From Actinophytocola sp035634895 (GTDB taxonomy: Bacteria > Actinomycetota > Actinomycetes > Mycobacteriales > Pseudonocardiaceae): DNA of 64,000 bases. Shown here piece after piece: positions 50,633 through 59,058 of the stretch; the stretch's first letter is position 1, and each line of letters opens with the position of its first letter. The stretch spans positions 1-64,000 of the forward strand of contig NZ_DASQCC010000223.1 in assembly GCF_035634895.1 (NCBI RefSeq), given 5' to 3'. The notes beneath the pieces were generated by a model. The model had not been told where the DNA came from, did no database searches, and saw nothing but the letters and a program-made list of their open reading frames with translations. The translations under genes were made by a program, and so were the position numbers.

Positions 50633-51321
50633 GACCGGGCCTGGGCGCGGTCCGCGCCCAGGCTGCGGCGGTGCGCGATCAGCGCCAGGAGCGTGGCCAC
50701 GACCGCGGCCAGCAGGGCCGCCCCGCCGACGTACAGGGCCCAGCGGACCCATGAGTTGCCGTCGTCGCTCGAGTACTGGGCCACGGCGTCGAACTCGGTC
50801 ACCGAGGTGGGCTTCGGCGACCAGCTGACCGTGCCGTTGTCCTCGTCGCCGTTCGTGCGGGTCACCGAGCCAGGGAAGGCGATCTTGATCTGGACGTCCG
50901 CACGGTCCACGGGGACCTGCGTCAGGTCGATGGAGCCGGCGAGCGTCACCAGGTCGCCCGCGCGGCGCAGCGAGAGCCGGTACTGCTTGAGCTCCGAGAT
51001 GGTCTCCACCAGCTGCGCCAGGTCCACGAACCGCAGGTCGGTGAACGTCACCCGCTGCCCGACATAGTCGTCCTGGTCGTACTTCTCCGACTTCACCTGG
51101 TCGTTCAGCTCCGGCGGGATCGTCAGCGTCGGCCCGTTGTCCTGCTCGTTCAGCCGTACCGTCGCGACTATCAGCTCCCCGGAGACCTTGTCGTCCGGGG
51201 ACACGGCCAGGGCCGCGTGGACACGTAAGCAGCCGGACAGCGAGCACACCAGCACGCCGAACAGCACAACCAACCCGACGACTCTGGAGGCCCTGCGCAC
51301 CGCGCCATCCTGCCAGGACAT
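50629..51321 (-). CDS. lppM: LppM-family lipoprotein
   Basis: 230 aa from ATG 51321. The signal ends in LSGC. The extracellular part (about 30-180) is a beta-rich domain; a membrane helix near the C-terminus (about 192-215) and a basic tail follow, as in LppM (Rv2171), which in M. tuberculosis affects phagosome handling and PIM-related lipids (family knowledge). Convergent with metF, divergent from the DUF885 gene. Confidence 0.85.
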   Translation of the reverse strand: MSWQDGAVRRASRVVGLVVLFGVLVCSLSGCLRVHAALAVSPDDKVSGELIVATVRLNEQDNGPTLTIPPELNDQVKSEKYDQDDYVGQRVTFTDLRFVDLAQLVETISELKQYRLSLRRAGDLVTLAGSIDLTQVPVDRADVQIKIAFPGSVTRTNGDEDNGTVSWSPKPTSVTEFDAVAQYSSDDGNSWVRWALYVGGAALLAAVVATLLALIAHRRSLGADRAQARS

Positions 51322-51363
51322 GACCTCGTGGCGAAATCCCGTGCCTGCCGCGTATCCAGTGAG

Positions 51364-51369
51364 TAACGT
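51364..51369 (+). promoter_or_regulatory. -10-like TAACGT before the DUF885 gene
   Basis: TAACGT followed by 7 nt and ATG 51377, the leaderless pattern. Confidence 0.5.
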
Positions 51370-51376
51370 CCGCGCC

Positions 51377-53020
51377 ATGACCGTGCACCACATCGCCGAC
51401 TCCTACGTGGATGACTACGTCCGCCTCGCGCCGACCACAGCCACGGCCCTCGGCATCTCCGGCCACGACGACCAGCTGCCGGATCTGTCGCCGGAGGGCT
51501 GCGCCGAGCGGGCGGAGCTGGCCCGGCGGGCCCTGCGTGCGGCCGAGGCGGCCGAGCCGGTCGACGAGCGGGAGCGCGTGGCGAGGGCGGTGTTCACCGA
51601 GCGCCTCGGCATCGAGGTCGAGACCTACGACGCGGGCCTGGTCGAGGGCGACCTCAACGTGCTGGCCAGCGCGCCGCAGGACCTGCGGGAGACGTTCGAC
51701 CTGATGCCGGCGAGCACCGACGACGACTGGGCGACGATCGCGACGCGGCTGTCCCGCATGCCGGCGGCCGTCGAGAGCTACCGCGCGGGTCTCACCTACG
51801 CGGCCGGGCGCGGGCACGTCTCCGCGCGGCGGCAGGTCAGGAAGGTCGCCGACCAGTGCGCGAACTGGGGCGCCGGCTTCTTCACCGAGTTCGCCGCCGC
51901 CGGCCCGGACAGCCTGCGTGCCGAGCTGGACGCGGGCGCGGCGGCCGCCTCCCGGGCCTACACCGAGCTCGCGGAGTTCCTGCGCACCGAGCTGCTGGGA
52001 AAGGCGCCGGCGAAGGACGCGGTGGGTGAGGACGTGTACCGGCTGGCGTCCCGCCGCCACCTCGGCGCCACGCTGGACCTGCGGGAGGCCTACGAGTGGG
52101 GCTGGGCGGAGTTCCTGCGGCTCGAGGCCGAGATGCGTGACATCGCCGACCGGATCAGGCCGGGCGCCGGCCTGGCCGAGGCGGCCGAGGCGCTGGACGC
52201 GGCCCCGCGCTACCAGGTCCAGGGTGTGGCCGAGTTCCGCGACTGGATGCAGAAGCTGTCCGACCAGGCACTCACCGACCTGCGTGGCGTGCACTTCGAC
52301 ATCCCGGACGAGATCATGCGACTGGACTGCCGGATCGCCCCGCCCGGCGGCTCGGCCGGCGCGTACTACACCAACCCCAGCGACGACCTCTCGAGGCCCG
52401 GCGCCATGTGGTGGGCGCTGCCGCCGGAGAAGGAGTCGTTCACGACGTGGCGCGAGGTCAGCATCGTGTACCACGAGGGCGTGCCGGGCCACCACCTGCA
52501 GATCGCGACCGCGATGCACCAGGCGGACCGGCTGAACAAGTTCCAGCGGATGCTGTCGTGGGTGCCGGCCTACTCGGAGGGCTGGGCGCTGTACGCGGAG
52601 CGCCTGATGCGCGAGTTCGGCTACCTGACCGACGAGGGCAACCTGTACGGCATGCTGAACGAGAACCTGTTCCGGGCGGCCAGGGTCATCATCGACATCG
52701 GCATGCACCTCGAGCTGGGCATCCCGGCCGGGACGGGCTTCCACGAGGGCGAGCGCTGGACCCCCGAGCTCGGCCTCGAGTTCATGCTGGACCGCACGAT
52801 CACCGAGCGCGAGCTGGTCGTCGACGAGGTGGACCGCTACCTGGGCTGGCCGGGCCAGGCCCCCGCGTACAAGCTGGGCGAACGCCTCTGGCTGTCGGCC
52901 CGCGACGAGGCCATGGCACGCAAGGGCGCCGGCTTCGACCTGAAGGACTTCCACATGCGGGCCCTGTACCTCGGACAGATGGGCCTCGACACCCTGCGGG
53001 AACAGCTGGCCGCCATCTAG
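51377..53020 (+). CDS. DUF885-family zinc peptidase-like protein
   Basis: 547 aa, the usual length of this family. The signature YHEGVPGHHLQ (HExxxxHH) with a downstream Glu in YSEGWALYAERL suggests a zinc site related to M32/M3 peptidases. No signal peptide, so cytoplasmic. An AYYTNP substrate-cleft block is also present. Starting at MTVHHIADSYVDDYV. Substrate unknown. Confidence 0.88.
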   Translation: MTVHHIADSYVDDYVRLAPTTATALGISGHDDQLPDLSPEGCAERAELARRALRAAEAAEPVDERERVARAVFTERLGIEVETYDAGLVEGDLNVLASAPQDLRETFDLMPASTDDDWATIATRLSRMPAAVESYRAGLTYAAGRGHVSARRQVRKVADQCANWGAGFFTEFAAAGPDSLRAELDAGAAAASRAYTELAEFLRTELLGKAPAKDAVGEDVYRLASRRHLGATLDLREAYEWGWAEFLRLEAEMRDIADRIRPGAGLAEAAEALDAAPRYQVQGVAEFRDWMQKLSDQALTDLRGVHFDIPDEIMRLDCRIAPPGGSAGAYYTNPSDDLSRPGAMWWALPPEKESFTTWREVSIVYHEGVPGHHLQIATAMHQADRLNKFQRMLSWVPAYSEGWALYAERLMREFGYLTDEGNLYGMLNENLFRAARVIIDIGMHLELGIPAGTGFHEGERWTPELGLEFMLDRTITERELVVDEVDRYLGWPGQAPAYKLGERLWLSARDEAMARKGAGFDLKDFHMRALYLGQMGLDTLREQLAAI

Positions 53021-53352
53021 CGGGCGTGCGAGACCAGGTGGCCTACCCCAAACGGCACAACGCTCTGACCTTTTCCAGTAGGTATTCGACCAATCAGGTG
53101 ACGAAAAAATCACAGCGTGCAACTCCGTCTGGGCCCTGGAGACACGTGGGTGGTGGGTGGTCGGACGATCACCGGTATCATGGTCAACTTCTCATTACCG
53201 CAGGTGACAGACGTGTGTCACCAGGCAGGCTCGGACGTTCGAACCCTCGTGAACTGGCCCGTGTGGGCCTGTTTTGCCGCCCGTTCGGCGGGTTCGGGTG
53301 CTTGCCCGACGCGAGATAGTGGGAGGCAAATGACATGCAGTGGAGGTTGGCC
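53021..53352 (+). other. 332-bp non-coding region before the PfkB/GTP-cyclohydrolase operon
   Basis: AT content rises clearly (GACGAAAAAATCACAG near 53100; CTTCTCATTACC near 53190). It holds one palindrome at 53203-53222. No gene is seen. The drop in GC continues into the next two genes. Confidence 0.6.
53203..53222. promoter_or_regulatory. operator-like inverted repeat
   Basis: GGTGACA, 6 nt, TGTCACC is a perfect 7-bp inverted repeat, 130 bp before the PfkB-like gene. The GTGACA/TGTCAC halves recall CRP-like or similar dimeric-regulator sites, but the protein cannot be named. Confidence 0.55.
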
Positions 53353-54816
53353 ATGGCAACCGACGCGGAAGTCATCGGCGTCCGCGGCGTCTTCCTCAAG
53401 TTGAGGACCCATGCCGGCCTGAGCGCGCGACGACTGCGCGACACCGAGGTGGACACCAGGGTCCTCGCGGACCTACCGGTGGTCCAGCGGGTCATCCGCG
53501 AGTCTGGGGTGCCGGTCGAGCAGGCGATCGTTGACGCGGTCGCAGGCGTGGTGGCGGAGCTGCCACCCACCGACCGGCTGATCGCCGACGTCGTCCTCGC
53601 GCTCGGCCTGTTGCAGGACCGGCTGAACGACAGTCCGGAACTGTCCGCTCGGCTCTATCGGGCCGATCTGGGGATCCGCCGTATCGCGCTGTCCGAGGGT
53701 TGGGCGGCGCTGCACGAGCTGATGGGCGTCTCGTCACCGCCACCCGCACCGACGGTGCGGGGACTGCGCGGATCAGTGGAGGAACGCACCCTGGGGGTGC
53801 TCGCCGAACGGATAGTCCGTGCGGCGGGTGGCGTCCGTCCGGTGTCGGCGGACGAACGCGCGAACGCGGTCGTGGTCGTCGGCGGCGCCGTGATGGACCT
53901 GATCTCGGTGGTGGAGAAGCTGCCGGAAAAGGGCGAGTCGGTGCAGGCGACCTCGTTCCAGATGAACCCCGGGGGAAAAGGTCTCAACCTCGCGGTGGCC
54001 GGCGCGCGAATGGGCTTCGACGTCCGGTTCGCGGCGGCCGTCGGCGACGACGAGCCCGCCACGAGACTCCTGGAGTACATGCGATCCGAAGACCTATCCA
54101 CCGACTTGATCATCCGAGCACCCGGCGAGGTGACCCCGGTGGCACAGGTTATTGTGCTGCCCAACGGAGACGCCGCCACGATCGGATGGAAGAACGAGCT
54201 CCGGGTCGCACTCTCCACAAGAGACATGCGAAACCAGGCCATGAGCCAGGCCCTGGCACACGCTGACGCCGTGCTCGTGACCCTGGAAGCGCCGGTGGAC
54301 GTCGTGAAGTGGACTTTGGACACCGCACGGAACCTTCCCCGGGAACCTTTGGTGCTGCTGCAGGCGTCGCCGCCCCTGGAGCGTCCACAGCAGATCTACC
54401 GGGAGCTCGGCGGAGTCGACTACGTCGTCGGGTCGGAATGGGCATTGCGTCAGCTGCTGCCTGATCGCGGTGCCAACAGGAGGATGGAAGAGGTCGCACG
54501 ACAGCTGCGCACCATGGGAGTGACCACGGTGTGCGTCGTCGAGAACTTCCAGGCCATGATCAGCTCTCCTCAACTGCAGGCGACGATCAACGCACCATCG
54601 GTACCGCTCACCGACTCACCCGGCGCTCGGGAGGCTTTTTCGGCCGCCCTGTTGCACCATTTGTTGAGGATCGGTAGACGGGCCCTCACCGAAGAGACGC
54701 TCAAATGGGCGACCGCGGCGATGGCCACGAACCTGTCCATCGACATCATCACAGACGCCATGCCTAGGCCCAGCGATGTTGGGCGAACGATGGAGTCGGA
54801 TCAGAGTGTGGGGTAG
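53353..54816 (+). CDS. helical N-terminal domain fused to a degenerate PfkB/ribokinase
   Basis: 487 aa from the ATG at 53353, behind GGAGG. Residues 1-150 form an Arg/Leu-rich helical domain (FLKLRTHAGLSARRLRDTEVD, PPTDRLIADVVLALGLLQDRL) that I do not recognise as part of any kinase. Residues 170-470 are ribokinase-like, with VVVVGGAVMDLI and N205-PGGKGLNLAVAGARMG intact. The catalytic GAGD is changed to GARE (DSPGAREAF, Glu427), so kinase activity is doubtful. It lies 5 bp before the GTP-cyclohydrolase-like gene. Codon use is less GC-rich than in its neighbours, suggesting transfer. Confidence 0.8.
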   Translation: MATDAEVIGVRGVFLKLRTHAGLSARRLRDTEVDTRVLADLPVVQRVIRESGVPVEQAIVDAVAGVVAELPPTDRLIADVVLALGLLQDRLNDSPELSARLYRADLGIRRIALSEGWAALHELMGVSSPPPAPTVRGLRGSVEERTLGVLAERIVRAAGGVRPVSADERANAVVVVGGAVMDLISVVEKLPEKGESVQATSFQMNPGGKGLNLAVAGARMGFDVRFAAAVGDDEPATRLLEYMRSEDLSTDLIIRAPGEVTPVAQVIVLPNGDAATIGWKNELRVALSTRDMRNQAMSQALAHADAVLVTLEAPVDVVKWTLDTARNLPREPLVLLQASPPLERPQQIYRELGGVDYVVGSEWALRQLLPDRGANRRMEEVARQLRTMGVTTVCVVENFQAMISSPQLQATINAPSVPLTDSPGAREAFSAALLHHLLRIGRRALTEETLKWATAAMATNLSIDIITDAMPRPSDVGRTMESDQSVG

Positions 54817-54821
54817 CCCGC

Positions 54822-55559
54822 GTGGGCGAAAGGAACCTGACGGAACACGAACTGAGGCACGCTGACGGGGATTTCCGTGTCGTCGTGCTCGGTGACGTCT
54901 CCGACATGCACGGCAACCAGCCGTGTGCCGCCGTGTTCGGCGAACCGACCGATGGTTGTCTCGTTCGGATTCACTCACGATGTGTGTACGGCGAGATATT
55001 CGAGTCCGTGGACTGCGACTGCCGTGACCAGTTGCGACAGTCGATGGCCATGATGCGCAAGGCCGGCTCCGGCGTGCTCATCTACCTCGACCAGGAAGGG
55101 CGAGGCGCCGGTCTGCTTGCCAAGGCGCTGGGTTACCAGCTGACACAGAGCAACCGGAACCTCGACACCTTCGAAAGTTACCGAAAGCTGGGCCTGCCGG
55201 AAGATTCCAGAACCTATGAGGATGCGGTCGCGATCCTACGTAGCCTGAATCTGAATCGGGTTCGGCTACTGACGAACAACCCGGCCAAGGTGGCGGCACT
55301 GTCCACCACGGACGTCCAGGTTGAACAGCATCCCTTCCTGGTGCGCGGTCAAAGTCCGGAGGCCCGTCGTTACCTGGCCGCGAAGGCGCGGTACGGCCAC
55401 ACGATTCCCTTGGCGGAGTTGGAAACTCCGTGGGATCGCGTCCGCCGTTTCGTGCGCCGGTTGGTCCCCGCACGACAACCGGCCCAGGTGGTGGAGCTCC
55501 CGGTGCACACAGTGGAACAGGCGGTGGCGGCAGCGGCCCCGACCGACATGGTCAGCTGA
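54822..55559 (+). CDS. GTP cyclohydrolase II-like enzyme outside a riboflavin operon
   Basis: 245 aa. The zinc site C54-x10-C65-x-C67 (HSRCVYGEIFESVDCDC), YLDQEGRGAGL, LPEDSRTYEDAVAIL and LLTNNPAKVAAL match RibA, so GTP ring opening is chemically plausible. There is no DHBP synthase domain and no other rib gene near. A C-terminal extension of about 40 residues is specific. GTG 54822 lies 5 bp after the PfkB-like stop. RibA-like paralogues outside rib operons often serve specialised metabolism or unusual nucleotide chemistry. Lower GC than its surroundings. Confidence 0.85.
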   Translation: MGERNLTEHELRHADGDFRVVVLGDVSDMHGNQPCAAVFGEPTDGCLVRIHSRCVYGEIFESVDCDCRDQLRQSMAMMRKAGSGVLIYLDQEGRGAGLLAKALGYQLTQSNRNLDTFESYRKLGLPEDSRTYEDAVAILRSLNLNRVRLLTNNPAKVAALSTTDVQVEQHPFLVRGQSPEARRYLAAKARYGHTIPLAELETPWDRVRRFVRRLVPARQPAQVVELPVHTVEQAVAAAAPTDMVS

Positions 55560-55574
55560 CCGGCAGGGCCTGCT

Positions 55575-55602
55575 GGCCTGCTGGTCAGCTGACCAGCAGG
55601 CC
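55575..55602. terminator. perfect 28-bp palindrome
   Basis: GGCCTGCTGGTCAG followed directly by its complement, with no loop, between the GTP-cyclohydrolase-like and GNAT genes (convergent). The inner GGTCAGCTGACC also occurs at 55551-55562 across the upstream stop codon, so there are two overlapping palindromes. Probable bidirectional terminator. Confidence 0.75.
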
Positions 55603-55604
55603 TC

Positions 55605-56168
55605 TCACATCGGCAGAACCCGGCCCAGCACGCCGAACGGCCGGGGGTCACCGGTAAACCGGTAGTGCCGCAACACATCGGTGAAGCCGAGACGGTAGTA
55701 GAGACGCCACGCTCGGGAAGGTCCCTCCGGCGTGGACAACAGGACCTTCGAGCTGCGCACGCCCGCGAGCAGGCGGCGCAGCAGTTCCTCACCGATGCCA
55801 CGTCCCTGGTTGGCGGGCCGGACATGCACCTCGGTCAGCTCGAAGTAGTCGTCGAGCCACCGTTCGGCGAGCGCCACCCCGGACCGCTCGATGATCCCGC
55901 GGCGAACCTGCTCGTGCCACCACTGCCCGGCCGCGCCCCGGTACCCGTACGCGACGCCGACCATCTGGTCGTCGGTGTCGAAGGCGGCCACACAACGCCA
56001 GTCGGCACGCAGCATGTGCGCGAGCCACATCGGTGCTCGCTGCTCGGCGGTGCCGGTCGGGTAGCGCATCGCGGTGACGTAGAGCGAGAGGGCCTCTGGC
56101 AGGCGGGCACGCAGCTCGTCGGCGCTCATCTCGACGAACCGTTCTACCCGTGGCGGAACCGCGGTCAC
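55605..56168 (-). CDS. GNAT-family N-acetyltransferase
   Basis: 187 aa from GTG 56168. The acetyl-CoA site reads ELTEVHVRPANQGRGIGEELLRRLL, followed by SRAWRLYYRLGF. It matches Rv2170 by position. The GTG overlaps the stop of the YbaK gene, so the two are coupled. Acceptor unknown. Confidence 0.88.
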   Translation of the reverse strand: MTAVPPRVERFVEMSADELRARLPEALSLYVTAMRYPTGTAEQRAPMWLAHMLRADWRCVAAFDTDDQMVGVAYGYRGAAGQWWHEQVRRGIIERSGVALAERWLDDYFELTEVHVRPANQGRGIGEELLRRLLAGVRSSKVLLSTPEGPSRAWRLYYRLGFTDVLRHYRFTGDPRPFGVLGRVLPM

Positions 56169-56686
56169 GACGTGTGATTCTCCTCCTGGCCCGCGACGTC
56201 CGCCGCCGTGCCCCCCGTCAACGCGAGCAGCTCGGCGAAGGTCGTCGGAAACACCGACTTGGGGTGACCGGCGGCCGCCCACACCACCGCATAGCGTGCC
56301 AGGTCCGCGTCCACGATGGTGGGCACCGGCCGAGGATGCCCGACCGGCGCCACGCCGCCGATGGCCTGACCGGTGTGCTCGCGCACGAACGCCGGGTCCG
56401 CCCTGCCGACCTCGTCCGCGCCGGTCAGTGAGGCCAGCACCGCCGTGTCGGCCCGGTGCGCGCCGGAGGTGAGCGCGAGCAGCGGCCGCACCTCGTCACC
56501 GTGCGTAGCGCGGAAGACGAGGCTGTTGGCGATGGCCCCCACCTCCACACCGAGCGCGGCCGCGGCCGCCGCCGCGGTGCGCACCTCGTCGTCGAGGATG
56601 CGGATGCCGTCGGCCGCCGAGGCCAGCCCCGCCTCACGGAGCGCGCCGGCCAACTTGCTGATGGAGGGGTGGTCGAGAGTGGTCAT
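56165..56686 (-). CDS. YbaK/EbsC-family aminoacyl-tRNA deacylase
   Basis: 173 aa from ATG 56686 (MTTLDHPSISKL). Blocks IANSLVFRAT, LLALTSGAHRAD, IGGVAPVGHPRPVPTIVD and YAVVWAAAGHPKSVFPTTFAEL are those of the prolyl-tRNA editing fold (free-standing trans-editing enzymes that remove Cys or Ala from tRNA). A Lys expected near LVFR is not visible there, so the specificity is uncertain. Overlaps the GNAT gene. Confidence 0.88.
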   Translation of the reverse strand: MTTLDHPSISKLAGALREAGLASAADGIRILDDEVRTAAAAAAALGVEVGAIANSLVFRATHGDEVRPLLALTSGAHRADTAVLASLTGADEVGRADPAFVREHTGQAIGGVAPVGHPRPVPTIVDADLARYAVVWAAAGHPKSVFPTTFAELLALTGGTAADVAGQEENHTS

Positions 56687-56778
56687 GGGCCTATCTGACC
56701 ACGCGGGTGGCGTTCGTCGCGCCGGAAAATCCGAACCGAGGTTGAGTCTTCCCGCACCTGGGGTTATGGTGGATTCGT

Positions 56779-56794
56779 TCGAACAGTAGTTCGA
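56779..56794. promoter_or_regulatory. LexA (SOS) box
   Basis: TCGAACAGTAGTTCGA is a perfect match to the actinobacterial LexA site TCGAAC-N4-GTTCGA and is itself part of a longer repeat (GTTCGAAC on both sides). It lies 106 bp before the HEPN gene, on the side of the rightward operon; the leftward YbaK gene starts 93 bp away. Confidence 0.85.
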
Positions 56795-56899
56795 ACACGA
56801 GCTCGGTGGTGGGGCGGGGGAAGCGCCTCGCCACCGAGCGCCTGCCGGCTTCCCCACGGCTCGTCATCACAGTCAGTGAGCTGCGAGGAGGCCGCCCCC

Positions 56900-57304
56900 A
56901 TGACCGCGACCCTGGACCACTCGGCCGCGCCGGAGACCCCGCTCGGCCTGCTCGCCCAGGCCGAGAACGGCCTGCTGGCCGCGGAGGTCGAGGACCACCC
57001 GGCGCAGCGGTTCGCGGCGGCCTACCTCGCGGCGTTACGTGGCGCCGCGGCGCTGCTGGCCTTGCGTGGGCGCCCGCATCGCGGCCGCGCGCGGCCGATG
57101 AGCGTATGGACGCTGCTGTCCTCGGTGGCGCCGGAGCTGCGGGAGTGGGCGGCGTTCTTCGCGTCCTGCTCGGCGACCCGCGCGTCGGTGCAGGCGGGGA
57201 TCACGCGTGCGGTCAGCGCGAGGTCGGCGGACGACCTGGTGCGCCAGGCCGGTCAGTTCGTCGAGCTGGTGGCACGGATGATCCGCGGTGTGCGGGACCA
57301 GTGA
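56900..57304 (+). CDS. SAV_6107-type HEPN domain protein
   Basis: 134 aa from ATG 56900, behind GAGGAGG. Almost all helix. HPAQRFAAAYLAALRGAAALLALRGRP and VWTLLSSVAPELREWAAFFASCSATRA fit the SAV_6107 HEPN group known across actinomycetes. The RX4-6H motif of HEPN RNases is not evident, so it may be a non-catalytic member. A perfect LexA box upstream puts it in the DNA-damage response. The stop overlaps the next start. Confidence 0.8.
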   Translation: MTATLDHSAAPETPLGLLAQAENGLLAAEVEDHPAQRFAAAYLAALRGAAALLALRGRPHRGRARPMSVWTLLSSVAPELREWAAFFASCSATRASVQAGITRAVSARSADDLVRQAGQFVELVARMIRGVRDQ

Positions 57305-58062
57305 CCGTCACGCCACTGATCGGATATCCCAACCTGCTGGACGTCCTGGAGGTGGAGGGCGAACGGCTGGCCACGTCGACCATCGGGTCGGATCCCGAGG
57401 TGGCGGTGCCGCACCTGCCCGGCATGAAGCTGGGCGAGATCGTCAGGCATGTCGGCAGCGTGTACCGGATGGTGGTGTCGTGGCTGCACGACGGCGAGCG
57501 CCCCACCCGCTGGCAGCGCGCGCCGGCCGGGGACCAGTCGCTGGTGGACTACCTGCGGGCGGGCCTGCTGGAGGTGGTCCACGAACTGGCGCGGCACAAC
57601 CCGCTGGAGGGCGCCCCGACCTGGTGGCCGGAACACCAGAACTACGGTTTCTGGTACCGAAGGCTCACCCACGAGACCACGGTGCACCGTTTTGACGTGC
57701 AGATGAGCGGCGCGGCGGCGATGGTCGGCGGGATACCGCCGGAGATAGCGCTGGATGGCGTCGACGAGATCATGTCCCTGTGGTTCACCCACCGGCTGGG
57801 CGTGCTCGGCGTCTCGGATGTGCGTCCGGGCCGGGTAGCGGTCCACACCGGTGGCAGGCGCTGGATAGCCCAGACGACGGCGACCGGAACGTCGGCATGG
57901 CGAGCCGAAGCCGACGAGCCGGTGGACGCGATCGTGTCGAGCGACCCGGCGGGGATGTACCTGTGGCTGTGGGGCAGGCGGCCGGGGGCGCACGTGCTGG
58001 AGGCCGGCGACCCGGAGGCGGTCGCGCAGCTGAGTGACCTGCTCAGATTGGCGACTCGCTGA
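57301..58062 (+). CDS. maleylpyruvate isomerase-family mycothiol-dependent enzyme
   Basis: 253 aa from GTG 57301, which overlaps the HEPN stop (GTGA). The DinB-like N-terminal fold has the metal ligands His in GEIVRHVGSVYRM and in YRRLTHETTVHRFDVQ (HxxxH). A C-terminal SCP2-like half follows (GRVAVHTGGRRWIAQ, DAIVSSDPAGMYLWLWGR). Enzymes of this group use mycothiol for isomerisation or detoxification. The SOS-box operon suggests a stress role. Confidence 0.85.
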   Translation: MTVTPLIGYPNLLDVLEVEGERLATSTIGSDPEVAVPHLPGMKLGEIVRHVGSVYRMVVSWLHDGERPTRWQRAPAGDQSLVDYLRAGLLEVVHELARHNPLEGAPTWWPEHQNYGFWYRRLTHETTVHRFDVQMSGAAAMVGGIPPEIALDGVDEIMSLWFTHRLGVLGVSDVRPGRVAVHTGGRRWIAQTTATGTSAWRAEADEPVDAIVSSDPAGMYLWLWGRRPGAHVLEAGDPEAVAQLSDLLRLATR

Positions 58063-58080
58063 GTTGTCGGTGCGGTCCGC

Positions 58081-58086
58081 TAGTTT
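58081..58086 (+). promoter_or_regulatory. -10-like TAGTTT before the VOC gene
   Basis: TAGTTT, 7 nt, ATG 58094: leaderless pattern. Confidence 0.55.
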
Positions 58087-58093
58087 CCTACGC

Positions 58094-58822
58094 ATGTCCA
58101 CGCGACTGTGCAACGTGGTGGTAGACGCGGCCGAGCCGGCGGCACTGGCCCGGTTCTGGGCGGACCTGCTGGGCTGGCAGGTCAACCATGCGGACGAGGA
58201 GGAGGTGGACGTGACGGCCCCACCGGACGACGGCTGGGACCTGGACCTCGTCTTCGTCCCGGTGAAGGACGAGAAGGTGACGAAGAACCGAGTGCACCTG
58301 GACCTGGCCAGCGAGTCCCCGGACCACCAGCTGGCGCAGGTGGCGCACGCGCTGAAGGTCGGGGCGACCCGCGTGGACATAGGGCAGCACAACGTGCCCT
58401 GGGTGGTGCTGGCCGACCCGGAGGGAAACGAGTTCTGCGTACTGGACCCCCGGCCGGAGTACCTGGACACCGGCGCGGTGGCGGCGATAGTGGTCGACGC
58501 GCTGAACCCGTTACACCTGGCCGAGTTCTGGTCCGCGGCGACGGGCTGGCCCGTGATGGGGACGACGAGGCTGACGGCGTCGCTGCGTTCACCGGCGGCG
58601 CGGGGCCCATGGCTGGAGTTCGTGCGCACGGAACACCCACACGAGGTGAAGAACCGGGTCCACCTGGACGTGGCCCCGCTGCCGACGGACGACCAGTGGG
58701 CGGAGGTCACCCGGCTGTCGGAGCTGGGCGCCCGCAAGACAGACGTAGGCCAGGGTTCGGTCCCCTGGCAGGTGTTGACGGATCCGGAGGGAAACGAGTT
58801 CTGCGTCCTGACTCCGCGGTGA
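58094..58822 (+). CDS. two-domain VOC (glyoxalase-like) protein
   Basis: 242 aa, two similar halves. Each has the pattern start, LARFWADLLGW or LAEFWSAATGW, then KNRVHLDLA or KNRVHLDVA, and VPWVVLADPEGNEFCVL or VPWQVLTDPEGNEFCVL. The duplication is internal and still clear. Metal-ligand positions (His in VHLD, Glu in GNEF) are kept in both. Substrate unknown. Confidence 0.9.
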   Translation: MSTRLCNVVVDAAEPAALARFWADLLGWQVNHADEEEVDVTAPPDDGWDLDLVFVPVKDEKVTKNRVHLDLASESPDHQLAQVAHALKVGATRVDIGQHNVPWVVLADPEGNEFCVLDPRPEYLDTGAVAAIVVDALNPLHLAEFWSAATGWPVMGTTRLTASLRSPAARGPWLEFVRTEHPHEVKNRVHLDVAPLPTDDQWAEVTRLSELGARKTDVGQGSVPWQVLTDPEGNEFCVLTPR

Positions 58823-58923
58823 GTCCCTGGTTTCGCGAGCCGTTGTCAGCTTCGCGAGCCGTTGTCACCTTTCGTGCGCCTGCCGGTGCTGCCGGTGCAG
58901 CGTTGCTTCCGTTCACGACGGAG

Positions 58924-58959
58924 GAAGGCGTGTTCGGGGGCGGCCCCGAGCGCGCCTTC
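58924..58959. terminator. hairpin between the VOC and Clp-N genes
   Basis: GAAGGCG pairs with CGCCTTC, and inside it TCGGGG pairs with CCCCGA. It lies between convergent genes. A 17-bp direct repeat (TTCGCGAGCCGTTGTCA at 58832 and 58851) precedes it. Confidence 0.7.
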
Positions 58960-58990
58960 GCTTCTCCCTCGGCCAGCTCGATGAGCGGTG

Positions 58991-59058
58991 GCCCAGAGAG
59001 CCCGGAAGCCCAGAGAGCCCGGTAGCCCAGAGAGCCCGGTAGCCCAGAGAGCCCGGTC
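58991..59058. repeat. 17-bp tandem repeat, four copies
   Basis: GCCCAGAGAGCCCGGTA (first copy ending AA, last TC) is repeated four times head to tail up to the stop codon of the Clp-N gene. The near identity suggests recent slippage; it should vary between strains. Confidence 0.9.

Noticed and set aside
53021..53352. Small gene in the AT-richer gap before the PfkB-like gene
   Set aside because: Frames there lack ribosome binding sites and codon bias; the region reads better as a promoter.
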